Assembly (NCBI RefSeq): GCF_003253745.1
Contig: NZ_MZXV01000010.1
Location: 62,001-126,000 of the forward strand
Reading direction: 5' to 3'
Source of the DNA: Mesorhizobium kowhaii
GTDB taxonomy: Bacteria; Pseudomonadota; Alphaproteobacteria; Rhizobiales; Rhizobiaceae
Length of the DNA stretch: 64,000 bases
The number at the start of each line of letters is the position of its first letter. Positions within the stretch are counted from its first letter, which is position 1. Shown piece by piece: positions 16,237 to 25,661 of the stretch. The notes below the pieces were generated by a model. It saw nothing but the letters and a program-made list of their open reading frames with translations. It ran no database searches and was not told the DNA's origin. Made by a program: the position numbers and the translations under genes.

Positions 16237-16743
16237 TCAGCGCGCGCCCAGGAATGTCGCCTTGCCCAACGGCACGCCATTGTGGCGAAGGATGTCGTAA
16301 GCCGTGGTGAGGTGGAAATAGAAGTTGGGCATGGCCACATGCAGCAGATACTGCAGGCCGGGCATCGAGGTTTCGCGCCCGCCAAGCTTCAACTCGATCA
16401 CCTTGTCATCCGAACCGTCGAACTCAGCAGCTGAAAATGTCGCCAGCAGGTCCAGGGTCTTGGTGATGCGCGCCTGGATATCGGCAAAACTCGCCTCGTT
16501 GTCCTCGTATCTCGGCACTTCGCGGCCGGCGAGCCTCGACGGCGCACCCTTGGCATGGTCGGTGGCGATCTGTACCTGCCTGGTCAGCGCATACATGTCG
16601 GGGGCCAGCCTGGAGGTCAGAAACACCTGCGGGTCGATCTTGCGCTCAAGCGCATTCTGTTCGGCTGCCGCCAGTATGGTGGAAAGGGCTTTCAGCCTCT
16701 CCGAAAACACAGGCACGGATGCCTCATACATCGATATCGTCAC
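16237..16743 (-). CDS. DUF1993 domain protein
   Basis: 168 residues. The GTG at 16743 is chosen because AGGAG stands about 7 bases before it and the product then starts MTISMYEASVPVF, as in the family. DUF1993 members are four-helix bundles related to DinB/YfiT proteins. Here the typical late block LHVAMPNFYFHLTTAYDILRH is present, including the histidines that in DinB-like folds can bind a metal. No enzymatic activity is established for the family. The gene is divergent from the DUF1176 gene at 16883. Confidence 0.85.
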   Translation of the reverse strand: MTISMYEASVPVFSERLKALSTILAAAEQNALERKIDPQVFLTSRLAPDMYALTRQVQIATDHAKGAPSRLAGREVPRYEDNEASFADIQARITKTLDLLATFSAAEFDGSDDKVIELKLGGRETSMPGLQYLLHVAMPNFYFHLTTAYDILRHNGVPLGKATFLGAR

Positions 16744-16882
16744 GTCAAATCTCCTATCCGGCCGGAACGCCGGCGGACGGACGTAGCGCCTTCAGGCACG
16801 ATTCTTCAAGCACCACCAGCGCCGCGTCACCACGTTGCCGCAATCGCCATAGTAGAATCTCCTCATCGAGCGGAGATTCCCG

Positions 16883-17935
16883 ATGAGACGCGCCCTTTTC
16901 GCAGCGACTGCCTTTCTCTCCCTTGCTACAACAGGCCAGACGGCACTGGCAGCCGACGATACACCCGAAGCGCCTTATGTCGACGATCGATCAAGCGCCG
17001 ATGCCGTCGTCCGCTCACTTTACAGCGCCATCAACCGGCATGAATTCGCCCGCGCCTGGGGTTATTTCGGCGATACAAAGCCAGCAAAAGACTTCGACAG
17101 TTTCGTCAAGGGCTTTGACGGCACCGACAAGGTCGAGGTCGAGACCGGAGCGGTTTCAGACGAAGGCGCCGCCGGCAGCATTTTCTACAACGTCCCTGTC
17201 GCCATTCGCGCCACCGACAAGACCGGCGGCGAAAAGGTCTTTGCCGGCTGCTATACGCTGCGCCAGGTGAATGCCCAGATCCAGGCGGCGCCGCCTTTCG
17301 ATCCGATCCACATCGAAAAAGGTGCGCTGAAACCCTCCACCGCCGATTTCGAGGAGGCGCTGCCGCCAAGTTGCGGCGACGGGCCGCAGCCGCCGAAGAA
17401 GGACACGGCACTGGAGCAGGCCAAGAAGGCGTTCCTGGCGACCTATGGCGACCAATGCGACAAGCAGTTCCTGGCCGATGAGCCGACCGTTTTTTCGATC
17501 AAATACAAGGACAAGGATGCGGCGCCCGGCGATCCCGACAAGGAAACGCGGCTGTTCCATTTTTCCTGCTCGGCTGCTGCCTACAATGAAAGCTCGATCT
17601 ACTACATGACCGACGAGGTGTCGGGCGTGCAGCAATTGCAGTTCGCCGAACCCAAGATGGACATCCGGTACGAGAACAATGACAGCGACGGCAAATTGCT
17701 GGGCATGAGCATCGTCGGCTTCCAGACGTCCGGCTGGGCGGTCAATTCCGACTATGACGAGGAAGCTCACACGATCACCACTTTCAACAAGTGGCGCGGC
17801 ATCGGTGATGCATCCGACGCAGGGACGTATCTGTTCCGCAATGGCAATTTCTCGCTGGTCCAGTTCGACGTCGATGCGTCCTATGACGGCGAGGAAAATC
17901 CGCAGACGGTTGTCGACTACAACACCGCGCCATGA
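16883..17935 (+). CDS. Exported DUF1176 domain protein
   Basis: 350 residues with a clear Sec signal peptide (MRRALFAATAFLSLATTGQ, then cleavage near ALA-AD at about residue 24). The mature part has a first domain of about 120 residues, a short proline-rich linker (GDGPQPPKK) and a second domain carrying four or five of the cysteines. The C-terminal FNKWRGIGDASDAGTYLFRNGNF is the DUF1176 signature. The protein should be periplasmic, with disulfides plausible. Its function is unknown; it stands alone, converging with the hydrolase at 17964. Confidence 0.75.
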   Translation: MRRALFAATAFLSLATTGQTALAADDTPEAPYVDDRSSADAVVRSLYSAINRHEFARAWGYFGDTKPAKDFDSFVKGFDGTDKVEVETGAVSDEGAAGSIFYNVPVAIRATDKTGGEKVFAGCYTLRQVNAQIQAAPPFDPIHIEKGALKPSTADFEEALPPSCGDGPQPPKKDTALEQAKKAFLATYGDQCDKQFLADEPTVFSIKYKDKDAAPGDPDKETRLFHFSCSAAAYNESSIYYMTDEVSGVQQLQFAEPKMDIRYENNDSDGKLLGMSIVGFQTSGWAVNSDYDEEAHTITTFNKWRGIGDASDAGTYLFRNGNFSLVQFDVDASYDGEENPQTVVDYNTAP

Positions 17936-17963
17936 GCGTTGGACGGGCTTGCCCGCACGTCGA

Positions 17964-18866
17964 TCACGGCGCCTTGGACAGCATCCAGTTGAGCGTGCCG
18001 CGCCAGTCGGTCATGCGGATCGGCGTGCCGTGGGTGCCCGTCTCGAAGCGGACGAAGCGGGTCGGATAGGTCTTCGATTTGGCCAGGATGGAGCGGAAGA
18101 AGGCTTCCTGGGTTGCCACTGGAAAGACCACGTCATGGCTGCCCTGGCCGAAGAAGACCGGTACGCGACGCTTGAAGGCGGGACTGGCGAAAAAACTCTC
18201 GTCCCACAGCGAGCCGAGCAGCAGCAGGCCGTTGATACGACCGCCGGTGTCCTTGCGAGCGGCAAGTTTCCAGCACAGCGCGCCGCCCATCGAGCCGCAG
18301 GCGACGAAGATCTTCGCGCCGGGCGATTGTTCGGCGTAATGGTCGATCAGTGCCGCCACCTGGGACGCGCCGGTGTCGCCGAAATCGGGAAAGTCCGGAC
18401 TGAGATAGAGGCCGCCATTGCCGGCCATCAGGTTCTTGAGCCGGTTGAAATTGCCGCCAAAAGTGAAGTCGTCGACGCCTTGCTTGCGGCTGCCGCCCTG
18501 CCCGTGCAGGTAAAGCACGATGATACCGGCGCCCTCGGCCTTGCCGACGGCAACATGCCTGACATCGCCGGCATCGGTCTTCAGCAGCAGATCCTGCTGC
18601 ACCTTGCGCACACCGGTGTCGGTGTATTGGGCGTGCACCCGGCGCTCGGGCACCTCGTCACGCTGGTTGATGTCGCGCAGCTCGTGGTAGTCGAGGACCG
18701 TGTAGGCGCCGTTGGTCTCGGACGACAACGTGGCCGGATAGGCGAAGAGATCGTCCTTGAAGGGTTTTAGCGACAGCGGCTGACTTTGAGCGACCGTCGA
18801 CAACAGGGCTGTCGCGGGTACAAAGACACAGAGAAATCGGAAGCGGAAAGACATGCCAGCAGGCAT
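17964..18866 (-). CDS. Exported alpha/beta hydrolase
   Basis: 300 residues from ATG 18866 (an in-frame ATG at 18854 is equally usable). Residues 5-29 form a signal peptide. The catalytic machinery is visible as the oxyanion-hole strand LYLHGQGGS (118-126), the nucleophile Ser192 in ACGSMGGA, an Asp in GSHDVVFP and a His in GTHGTP. It is unlike the hydrolase at 4541 and belongs to a serine-aminopeptidase/dienelactone-type group. It lies 21 bp downstream of the molybdopterin-related gene on the same strand, but a functional link is not evident. Confidence 0.8.
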   Translation of the reverse strand: MPAGMSFRFRFLCVFVPATALLSTVAQSQPLSLKPFKDDLFAYPATLSSETNGAYTVLDYHELRDINQRDEVPERRVHAQYTDTGVRKVQQDLLLKTDAGDVRHVAVGKAEGAGIIVLYLHGQGGSRKQGVDDFTFGGNFNRLKNLMAGNGGLYLSPDFPDFGDTGASQVAALIDHYAEQSPGAKIFVACGSMGGALCWKLAARKDTGGRINGLLLLGSLWDESFFASPAFKRRVPVFFGQGSHDVVFPVATQEAFFRSILAKSKTYPTRFVRFETGTHGTPIRMTDWRGTLNWMLSKAP

Positions 18867-18887
18867 GCGTTTTTCAGCTTCGGTTTG

Positions 18888-20498
18888 TCAATCCTGCAGC
18901 ACGCCGCCGGCGTCTTCCAGCGCTTCGCGAGTGTCGACATCGACGGACGCCCCTGCCCCGATCTCGACATCGATGACATCGAGCCCTTCGGTCTCAACCA
19001 GATGGCGTGCACCGGTATCACCTTCCAGATGGGCGATCGCCGGAAACAGGGAGCGCGGCAAGAGCACCGGGTTGCCGCGCTTGCCGTCGTGCGAGGCGCG
19101 GACCACCGAATTGCCGCCGGCCTTGCGGAACGCATCGATCAACCGGTCGAGATCGTTCGACGAGACACCCGGCATGTCGCCGAGAACGATCATCACACCG
19201 GCGGCGTCTTCGGGCAGATAGGCAATGCCGGCTTTCAGCGACGTGGACAGGCCGTCGGTGAAATCGGGATTGTCGGCGAAGGTCACATCCAGCCCCGCCA
19301 ACGCCGCGTGCACCCGCTCGCGCTGGTGGCCGGTGACGACAATCGTGCCCGAGGCCTTCGAGCCGAGCGCGCGCTCGGCGGTGCGGCGCACCAAAGGCTT
19401 GCCATCGAACAGCGCCAAGAGCTTGTTCGGCCCGCCCATGCGGCTCGACCGGCCAGCCGCCAGAAGGACGATGCCGACCTTGAGCTGGCTTTTGGGTGGC
19501 AGCGGTTCACGCGGCTGCGGCCGGGTCGGGATTTCCATCAACAGCCCGCCGACGCCCATGCCGGCGATATCCTTGGCGGTCACGTCAAGGCCAGCGATCA
19601 ACCGGTCCAGCACCCAGTCGAAGCCGTTCTCCTTGGGACTGCGGGCGCAACCGGGCGCACCGATGACGCGCTTGCCACCGAGCGTGCCGAGCACCAGCAA
19701 ATTGCCGGGATCGACCGGCATGCCCGCGCGGATAACAGTACCACCCGCCCTCTCGATCGCCGCCGGAACGACATCGGCGAAATCACTCATCGCCGAGGCG
19801 CCGAAGATCACCACCATGTCGTTGTCGCGCGCCAGCGAAGCCGCGGCCTCCGCCACCGGCGCGATCTCATGCGGCGTGCGGCGCTCCGCTGTCAGCCTGC
19901 CGCCGGAGCGCGCCAGCCGCGCTTCGGTGACGCGCAGCGTCTTGTCCAGAACGCTCGGCTTGATGCCCGGCAGAACGGTCTGGATGACGCCGACACGCAC
20001 CGGCTGATAAGCATTGACGGCAAATATCTCGCCGCCGGCGCAGATTTTCTTGACCGCATCGACCAGCGCAGAGCTGACCGCGAAAGGAATGATCTTCACC
20101 GTCGCGACCATCTGGCCCTTCTCGACTGGTGAATGCTGGGCCAGCGTGGCGATGGTGATGGCGGGATCGACGGCGTTGATGGCGTCGATCATCGCGGCAT
20201 TGACGGTGAAGATACCCGCTGACCCGGCATGGAGATTGACCCGCCCGGTCGCGGCCGACCGGGCGTCGATGCCGCGAAAGGCCATGCTCTCGGCTATTTC
20301 CTGCGCGGCGGCGTCCTCGCCGAGGTCGTCGGCAGCCAGCACGGCCGCAACCACCTGCGAAATGCCGGCGGCCCGCAGCAGTGCCACGTCTTCGGCGTTC
20401 AGCCTGTGCGCCTTGCGAAAGCGCCGCTCTCCGGCGGTGGTGGCATGCGCCAGCACTGCACCTTCGGCCGCTTCGATCGGGATCGGGCCGAATTTCAC
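18888..20498 (-). CDS. Fused molybdopterin-binding domain and MobA/MocA-like nucleotidyltransferase
   Basis: 536 residues from GTG 20498. Residues 1 to about 330 form a MoeA/Mog-like molybdopterin-binding unit, including the loop IFGASAMSDFADVVP (231-245). Residues 340-536 form a nucleotidyltransferase with LAAGRSSRMGG (345-355) and Lys359, the NTP-binding signature of MobA/MocA, and VLGDMPG for metal binding. The fusion is predicted to bind molybdenum cofactor and attach CMP (MocA type) for enzymes of the xanthine/CO dehydrogenase family. This fits its position at the end of an XdhC-containing cluster. A palindromic repeat lies between it and the preceding xdhC-like gene. Confidence 0.85.
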   Translation of the reverse strand: MKFGPIPIEAAEGAVLAHATTAGERRFRKAHRLNAEDVALLRAAGISQVVAAVLAADDLGEDAAAQEIAESMAFRGIDARSAATGRVNLHAGSAGIFTVNAAMIDAINAVDPAITIATLAQHSPVEKGQMVATVKIIPFAVSSALVDAVKKICAGGEIFAVNAYQPVRVGVIQTVLPGIKPSVLDKTLRVTEARLARSGGRLTAERRTPHEIAPVAEAAASLARDNDMVVIFGASAMSDFADVVPAAIERAGGTVIRAGMPVDPGNLLVLGTLGGKRVIGAPGCARSPKENGFDWVLDRLIAGLDVTAKDIAGMGVGGLLMEIPTRPQPREPLPPKSQLKVGIVLLAAGRSSRMGGPNKLLALFDGKPLVRRTAERALGSKASGTIVVTGHQRERVHAALAGLDVTFADNPDFTDGLSTSLKAGIAYLPEDAAGVMIVLGDMPGVSSNDLDRLIDAFRKAGGNSVVRASHDGKRGNPVLLPRSLFPAIAHLEGDTGARHLVETEGLDVIDVEIGAGASVDVDTREALEDAGGVLQD

Positions 20499-20510
20499 GC
20501 CGCCACGCCC

Positions 20511-20612
20511 GTAGAGCGCCGCGCGTCCTTTTGGACGCGCAAAGGACGCTCTACTATTTTGAATCTACGCATCGTGCTTCTCCAAAATCGATTGCGATTT
20601 TGGAGCCGATGC
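20511..20612. repeat. Composite palindromic intergenic repeat
   Basis: Two hairpins lie side by side. The first has outer arms GTAGAGCG (20511-20518) and CGCTCTAC (20547-20554) enclosing GCGCGTCC-TTTT-GGACGCGC (20521-20540). The second has arms CTCCAAAATCG (20580-20590) and CGATTTTGGAG (20595-20605), with outer GCATCG and CGATGC at 20569-20574 and 20607-20612. The form resembles the dispersed palindromic elements of Mesorhizobium genomes. Its second half encodes the last residues of the XdhC-like protein whose stop codon is at 20565. Confidence 0.75.
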
Positions 20613-21302
20613 GGCGGCTTCCAAGCCGCGCGAGCGGAAGGCATGAACGACCTGCGCCAGCACCGCGACAGCGATCTCGGCAGGGCTGGCAGCACCAATG
20701 TCAAGCCCGATCGGCGCGTGGATGCGGGCGATCTGGTCGGCGCTCGCGCCCAGCGCCAGCAATCGTTCGACGCGCTTGGCGTGGGTTTTGCGGCTACCGA
20801 GCGCGCCGACATAGAAGCACCTGGCGTCGAGCGCTGCCTTCAGCGCAAAATCATCGACCTTCGGATCGTGGGTGACCGCGGCAAGTGCCGTGTAGCTGTC
20901 GAGCGGCTGGCGTTTCAGCACATCCTCGGGCCATTCGGCATGCAGGGCGACATCGGGAAAGCGGTCTGATGTGGCGAAGGCGGTGCGCGGATCAATGATC
21001 TCCAGGGGATAGCCGGCGATCCTGGCCATCGGCGCCAGCGCCTGGCTGATGTGCACGGCGCCGATCACCACCAGCCGCGGCTGCGGCAGATGCGCGTTGA
21101 GAAAGAAGGTCCGCCCCTCGGCCTCGACCGAACCGGAATTGCCGGTGCGGAACGCCTTGGCGATCGCAGCGCCGAGATCGCCGGCAACCGGATCGCCTTC
21201 GCGCACGATACGGTCGCGGCCGTCACCGAGATCGGTGACAAGGATCGCCGCGCGGCGGGCGCGGCGTTCGGCGTTCAACGTTTTAAGCGCATATGGGTCC
21301 AT
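20565..21302 (-). CDS. XdhC family protein, C-terminal (Rossmann) half
   Basis: 245 residues from ATG 21302. It corresponds to the second domain of XdhC, the chaperone that loads sulfurated molybdenum cofactor onto xanthine dehydrogenase-type enzymes. A Rossmann-like strand LVVIGAVHISQALAPMA is followed by DPRTAFAT and the family block FYVGALGSRKTHAKR. The separate gene at 21309 supplies the N-terminal CoxI domain; 6 bases separate the two, so this is a split XdhC. The last residues (KSQSILEKHDA) are encoded inside a palindromic repeat and are probably a recent, non-functional tail. Confidence 0.85.
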   Translation of the reverse strand: MDPYALKTLNAERRARRAAILVTDLGDGRDRIVREGDPVAGDLGAAIAKAFRTGNSGSVEAEGRTFFLNAHLPQPRLVVIGAVHISQALAPMARIAGYPLEIIDPRTAFATSDRFPDVALHAEWPEDVLKRQPLDSYTALAAVTHDPKVDDFALKAALDARCFYVGALGSRKTHAKRVERLLALGASADQIARIHAPIGLDIGAASPAEIAVAVLAQVVHAFRSRGLEAAASAPKSQSILEKHDA

Positions 21303-21308
21303 AAAAAG

Positions 21309-21647
21309 TCAGCCCAATCTTTCAACATAGACCTTGATACGGCCACCGCAGGACAGACCGACCTGCCAGGCGGTTTCGTCGGCAACACCGAACTCCAGCA
21401 TTCTGGCCTTGCCTGTGTCGATCACATCGATCGCTTCGGTGACCACCGCGCCTTCGACGCAGCCGCCCGAGACGGAGCCGTGGAAATTGCCGTCGGCGTC
21501 GATGACCAGATGGCTGCCCACGGGGCGAGGCGCCGATCCCCAGGTCTCGACCACCGTGGCGATGGCCACATCCTTGCCGTCCTTCATCCAGCCTTCCGCG
21601 ATGATCAGCGGGTCGCGGGCCTCATCGAGATAGATGCTGTTTTCCAT
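21309..21647 (-). CDS. XdhC/CoxI family protein, N-terminal domain
   Basis: 112 residues from ATG 21647 with GAGAG upstream. The product contains the complete XdhC_CoxI domain: ATVVETWGSAPRPVGSHLVI, then GSVSGGCVEGAVV with its conserved cysteine, and LSCGGRIKVYVE with the second. These cysteines are thought to take part in handling or sulfuration of the molybdenum cofactor. It is translated just ahead of the C-terminal half encoded by the next gene. Longer in-frame starts (to 22034) run into the VWA gene and are rejected. Confidence 0.85.
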   Translation of the reverse strand: MENSIYLDEARDPLIIAEGWMKDGKDVAIATVVETWGSAPRPVGSHLVIDADGNFHGSVSGGCVEGAVVTEAIDVIDTGKARMLEFGVADETAWQVGLSCGGRIKVYVERLG

Positions 21648-21706
21648 GATCGCTTCTCTCAGAGTCTGTTTTTCAGAGGGAACTTGTTTTCCCGGGAAAG
21701 ATATGG

Positions 21707-22951
21707 TTATGCGGCGTGCCTCGTGCCAGCGTCCAGCCATCGGCGCGGATCGACAGACTGCGCCGATTTCTTGTCTAGCGATGCGCAGAGATCGGCGAGT
21801 GCATCGAGATTGTGCACCGAGCGGAATTCGTCGACATGCGGCAGCATCGCCTTGACGCCGCGGGCGCGCGCCTGGAAACCGTCGAAGCGCAGCAACGGGT
21901 TCAGCCAGATCAGCCGCCGGCAGGATTTGTGTAGGCGCTCCATTTCCTCCGTCAGGCCGGCGACATCGTCGCGCTCCAGCCCGTCGGTAATCAAAAGCAC
22001 CACCGCGCCCTGCCCCAACACGCGGCGCGACCACAGCCGGTTGAACTCTGCCAGCGTATCGCCGATGCGGGTGCCGCCCGACCAGTCCTTAACCGCCGCC
22101 GAACAGTCGGCAAGTGCTGCATCGGGATCGCGATGGCGCATCTGCCGGGTCAGGTTGGTCAGCCGGGTGCCGAAGACGAAAGTGTGCACGCGCCGGCGCT
22201 TTTCAGTCAGCGCATGCAGGAAATGCAGGAAGATGCGCGTGTATTGGCTCATCGAACCGGAAATGTCGGCCAGCACCACCAGCGGCGGGTGAACCTCGCG
22301 CGGTGAGCGGAATTTCGGCAGGATCAGTTCGCCGCCGGTGCGCGCGGCCGAACGCATCATGGCGCGCGGATCAATGCGGCGGCCATGCGCATCGGCCTTG
22401 AAGCGCCGGGTCCGCACCATGTCAAAGGGCAAGCGCAGCTGCGCAATCGCCTTCCTGGCGTCGGCCATCTCGGCGGCGTTCATCTGGGCAAAGTCCTTGC
22501 CGCGCAACACCTCGTTGCCGGAGAAGGTGAAGCGGGCGTCGACCTCGATTTCGGGGATTTCCTGCGTCGGCTGGTTCTTCTGATGGCCCTCGAACATCGC
22601 CTGGCTGACGCGGTTCTCCGCGGCGCGCGGCTTCTGCTTCTCCCTGGTGTCGGGCGCCACCGGCGAAAACATCGCCAGCATCTTTTCGATCAGCTCACGC
22701 GACTTCCAGAACAGCCGAAAGGCTTCGTCGAAAGTGGCATGATCCTCGTGCCGCGACACCAGCACGGCATGTAGCGTCCAGTAGAAATCGTCGCGCGAAC
22801 CGATGCCGGCGACGAGCACCGCCTCGATGGCGTCCTTGACCGAGGCCGGTCCGACCCGCATGCCGGCCTTGCGCAAGGTACGGGCGAAATAGACGATGTT
22901 GTCGGCGATGCGTCCGTCCGCTGTCGCCTCTTTCGGTTCGGGGCGCGGCAT
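21707..22951 (-). CDS. VWA domain protein, CoxE-like
   Basis: 414 residues from ATG 22951 (GGAGTAGG upstream). The C-terminal half is a von Willebrand A domain with the metal-ion-dependent adhesion site VLADISGSMSQYT and the strand VVLLITDGLERDD. The N-terminal half is the CoxE-type region. In CO dehydrogenase operons CoxE works with the MoxR ATPase CoxD to build the Cu-Mo site, and VWA-MoxR pairs act widely as metal-centre or complex assembly machines. The MoxR gene lies 3 bp upstream, as expected for partners. Confidence 0.85.
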   Translation of the reverse strand: MPRPEPKEATADGRIADNIVYFARTLRKAGMRVGPASVKDAIEAVLVAGIGSRDDFYWTLHAVLVSRHEDHATFDEAFRLFWKSRELIEKMLAMFSPVAPDTREKQKPRAAENRVSQAMFEGHQKNQPTQEIPEIEVDARFTFSGNEVLRGKDFAQMNAAEMADARKAIAQLRLPFDMVRTRRFKADAHGRRIDPRAMMRSAARTGGELILPKFRSPREVHPPLVVLADISGSMSQYTRIFLHFLHALTEKRRRVHTFVFGTRLTNLTRQMRHRDPDAALADCSAAVKDWSGGTRIGDTLAEFNRLWSRRVLGQGAVVLLITDGLERDDVAGLTEEMERLHKSCRRLIWLNPLLRFDGFQARARGVKAMLPHVDEFRSVHNLDALADLCASLDKKSAQSVDPRRWLDAGTRHAA

Positions 22952-22954
22952 CGC

Positions 22955-23880
<926 letters not shown>

Positions 23881-23884
<4 letters not shown>

Positions 23885-24408
23885 TCTTTCTCCGTGAACG
23901 CCGGCGCTCCGCTGTCCAGAACGTGGTAGCCGCGGGCGTGGTAGATCAGCGGCCGCAAATTATCGCCGATGCGCAGGCCTGTCACCTTGCCAAAAAGCAC
24001 ACGATGCGTGGCCAGATCCTTGGTGTCGATCAGTTCGCAGTCAAACACCGCGAGCGCGCCCTTCAGCGTCGGCGCGCCGGTTGAAATCACGTCCCATTCG
24101 CCGAGCGCGAAACGCTCCTCGACCGGCAGGCCGGTGATGCCGGAAAATCCGACCGAGAGCGGTTCCTGGTGCGAAGCCAGCGTGTTCAGGGCAAATCTGC
24201 CGTTTTTCACGAACGGCTCATTCTTGGGGTTTTCACTGTTGAGGCAGACCAGAATCGTCGGCGGCGTGTCCGAAACCGAACAGGCCGCGATCACCGTCGC
24301 GCCGCGCTTGCCCGCCGGCCCATCGGTGGTGACCACATGGACGTGGCCGGCAAAATGGCTCATCGCGTCGCGATAGGCCTGCGGCCCAATGTCATTCTTC
24401 TTCAGCAC
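23881..24408 (-). CDS. Flavin reductase family protein (flavin-binding split barrel)
   Basis: 175 residues from GTG 24408; an in-frame TAG 27 bases upstream of that codon limits the start, and an internal ATG at 24363 is the alternative. The fold is shown by HVHVVTTDGPAGKRGATV, then NSENPKNEPFVKNGRFALN, and the C-terminal block LIYHARGYH. The family reduces FMN or FAD with NAD(P)H, often for a partner monooxygenase. It is the first gene of the minus-strand cluster (overlap of 4 bases with the MoxR gene). Whether it belongs functionally to the molybdoenzyme set is not clear. Confidence 0.85.
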
Positions 24409-24587
24409 GGGAAATTGTCCATAGCCAGAACCCTACCGCTATATATGGCCACATACGACATGCCACAAGCGAAGTGCTTGGCCCATATCGCGAAATTCGC
24501 GTGTTGCACCAAGGCCGGCCAGCCTTTAGGTCTTGGCGGAGTTGGCGCCTGCGGGATGTCGCCAGCTTGGAGGGATTCTTCACCAGG

Positions 24588-25661
24588 ATGCGCCCCAGGG
24601 TAACGATATCTGTCGCACTGGCCTGGCTGTTCATGGCCAGCGTCGCCAGCGGCCAGACGCTGCTGGTTGGCGTGGCCACGCCTTTGTCCGGACCATCAGC
24701 CATCCTCGGCAAGCAGATCGACGCCGGCACCGGTCTCGCAGCCGAAGCGAATGGCATCGAACTCAAAACCGTCGATGACGCCTGCACCGCCGATGGCGGC
24801 GCCGCTGCGGCCAGGGAATTGGTGGCGGCCAAGGTCAACATCGTGGTCGGCTTCCTCTGCACCGACGCGATCGAGGCGGCGATGCCGATCCTGAAAGACG
24901 CCAACATTCCGGTCATCACCGTTGGCGTGCGAACCGAAAGCCTGACCGACCGGCGCGCCAAGACCGGCTGGCCGGTCTATCGTCTCGGGCCACGCGGCGA
25001 CGATGAGCGCAATGCGGTCGCCTCCAACCTCACCCATCTGTGGCAGAACGAATTGTTCGCCGTCATCGATGACGGCACCATCTACGGCCGCGAAATCGCC
25101 GAGACGCTTCGCGCAGCGGCCGAGCAGGCGGCGCTGAAGCCGGTTTTCGTCGACACGTTCCGGCCGCAGCTCGACAACCAGATCGGCCTGGTCGGCCGGC
25201 TGAAGAAGGCCGGCGCGACGCATGTCTTTGCCGGTGGCGACGGCGACGACATCGCCATTATGGGCCGTGACGCGGCGCAACTCTCTGCCGGTCTCGTGTT
25301 CGCCGGCGGGGAAAATCTGCGCACACCGCCCGGCGATGTGCCCTATGCGACGGGCACGCTGATGGTCGCGCCGCCGGAATGGGCCGATGTCGCCGATCCA
25401 AAAGTGCTGGAAAGCTTCTCCGCACAGAAGATCGTGCCGGACGGCTACACGTTGCCGGCCTATGCGGCGGTCGAGATCGCCAAGGCAGCGTCAGGCTTGT
25501 TCGAAACTTCGGGCAAGCCGCTGGCCGACGCGCTGACCGGGCATGATTTCACCACGGCAATCGGGCCGATCCGCTTCGACGCGAAAGGCGACCTCAGCCA
25601 GAGCCCCTACCGCGTCTTCCGCTTCGACGGCACGCGTTTTGCGCCTTTGGAAAGCAACTGA
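24588..25661 (+). CDS. Periplasmic substrate-binding protein of the branched-chain amino acid ABC type
   Basis: 357 residues from ATG 24588. A GGAGGG lies about 13 bases upstream; an upstream in-frame extension to 24474 shows no coding character. Residues 1-22 form a signal peptide. The mature protein opens QTLLVGVATPLSGPSAILG, the typical start of type I periplasmic binding proteins (Peripla_BP_6), and keeps the two-lobe pattern through VGFLCTDAIEAA and DGYTLPAYAAVEIA. No permease or ATPase gene lies nearby. Its stop codon overlaps the start of the P1 peptidase by one base, so the two proteins are made together. Confidence 0.85.
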   Translation: MRPRVTISVALAWLFMASVASGQTLLVGVATPLSGPSAILGKQIDAGTGLAAEANGIELKTVDDACTADGGAAAARELVAAKVNIVVGFLCTDAIEAAMPILKDANIPVITVGVRTESLTDRRAKTGWPVYRLGPRGDDERNAVASNLTHLWQNELFAVIDDGTIYGREIAETLRAAAEQAALKPVFVDTFRPQLDNQIGLVGRLKKAGATHVFAGGDGDDIAIMGRDAAQLSAGLVFAGGENLRTPPGDVPYATGTLMVAPPEWADVADPKVLESFSAQKIVPDGYTLPAYAAVEIAKAASGLFETSGKPLADALTGHDFTTAIGPIRFDAKGDLSQSPYRVFRFDGTRFAPLESN

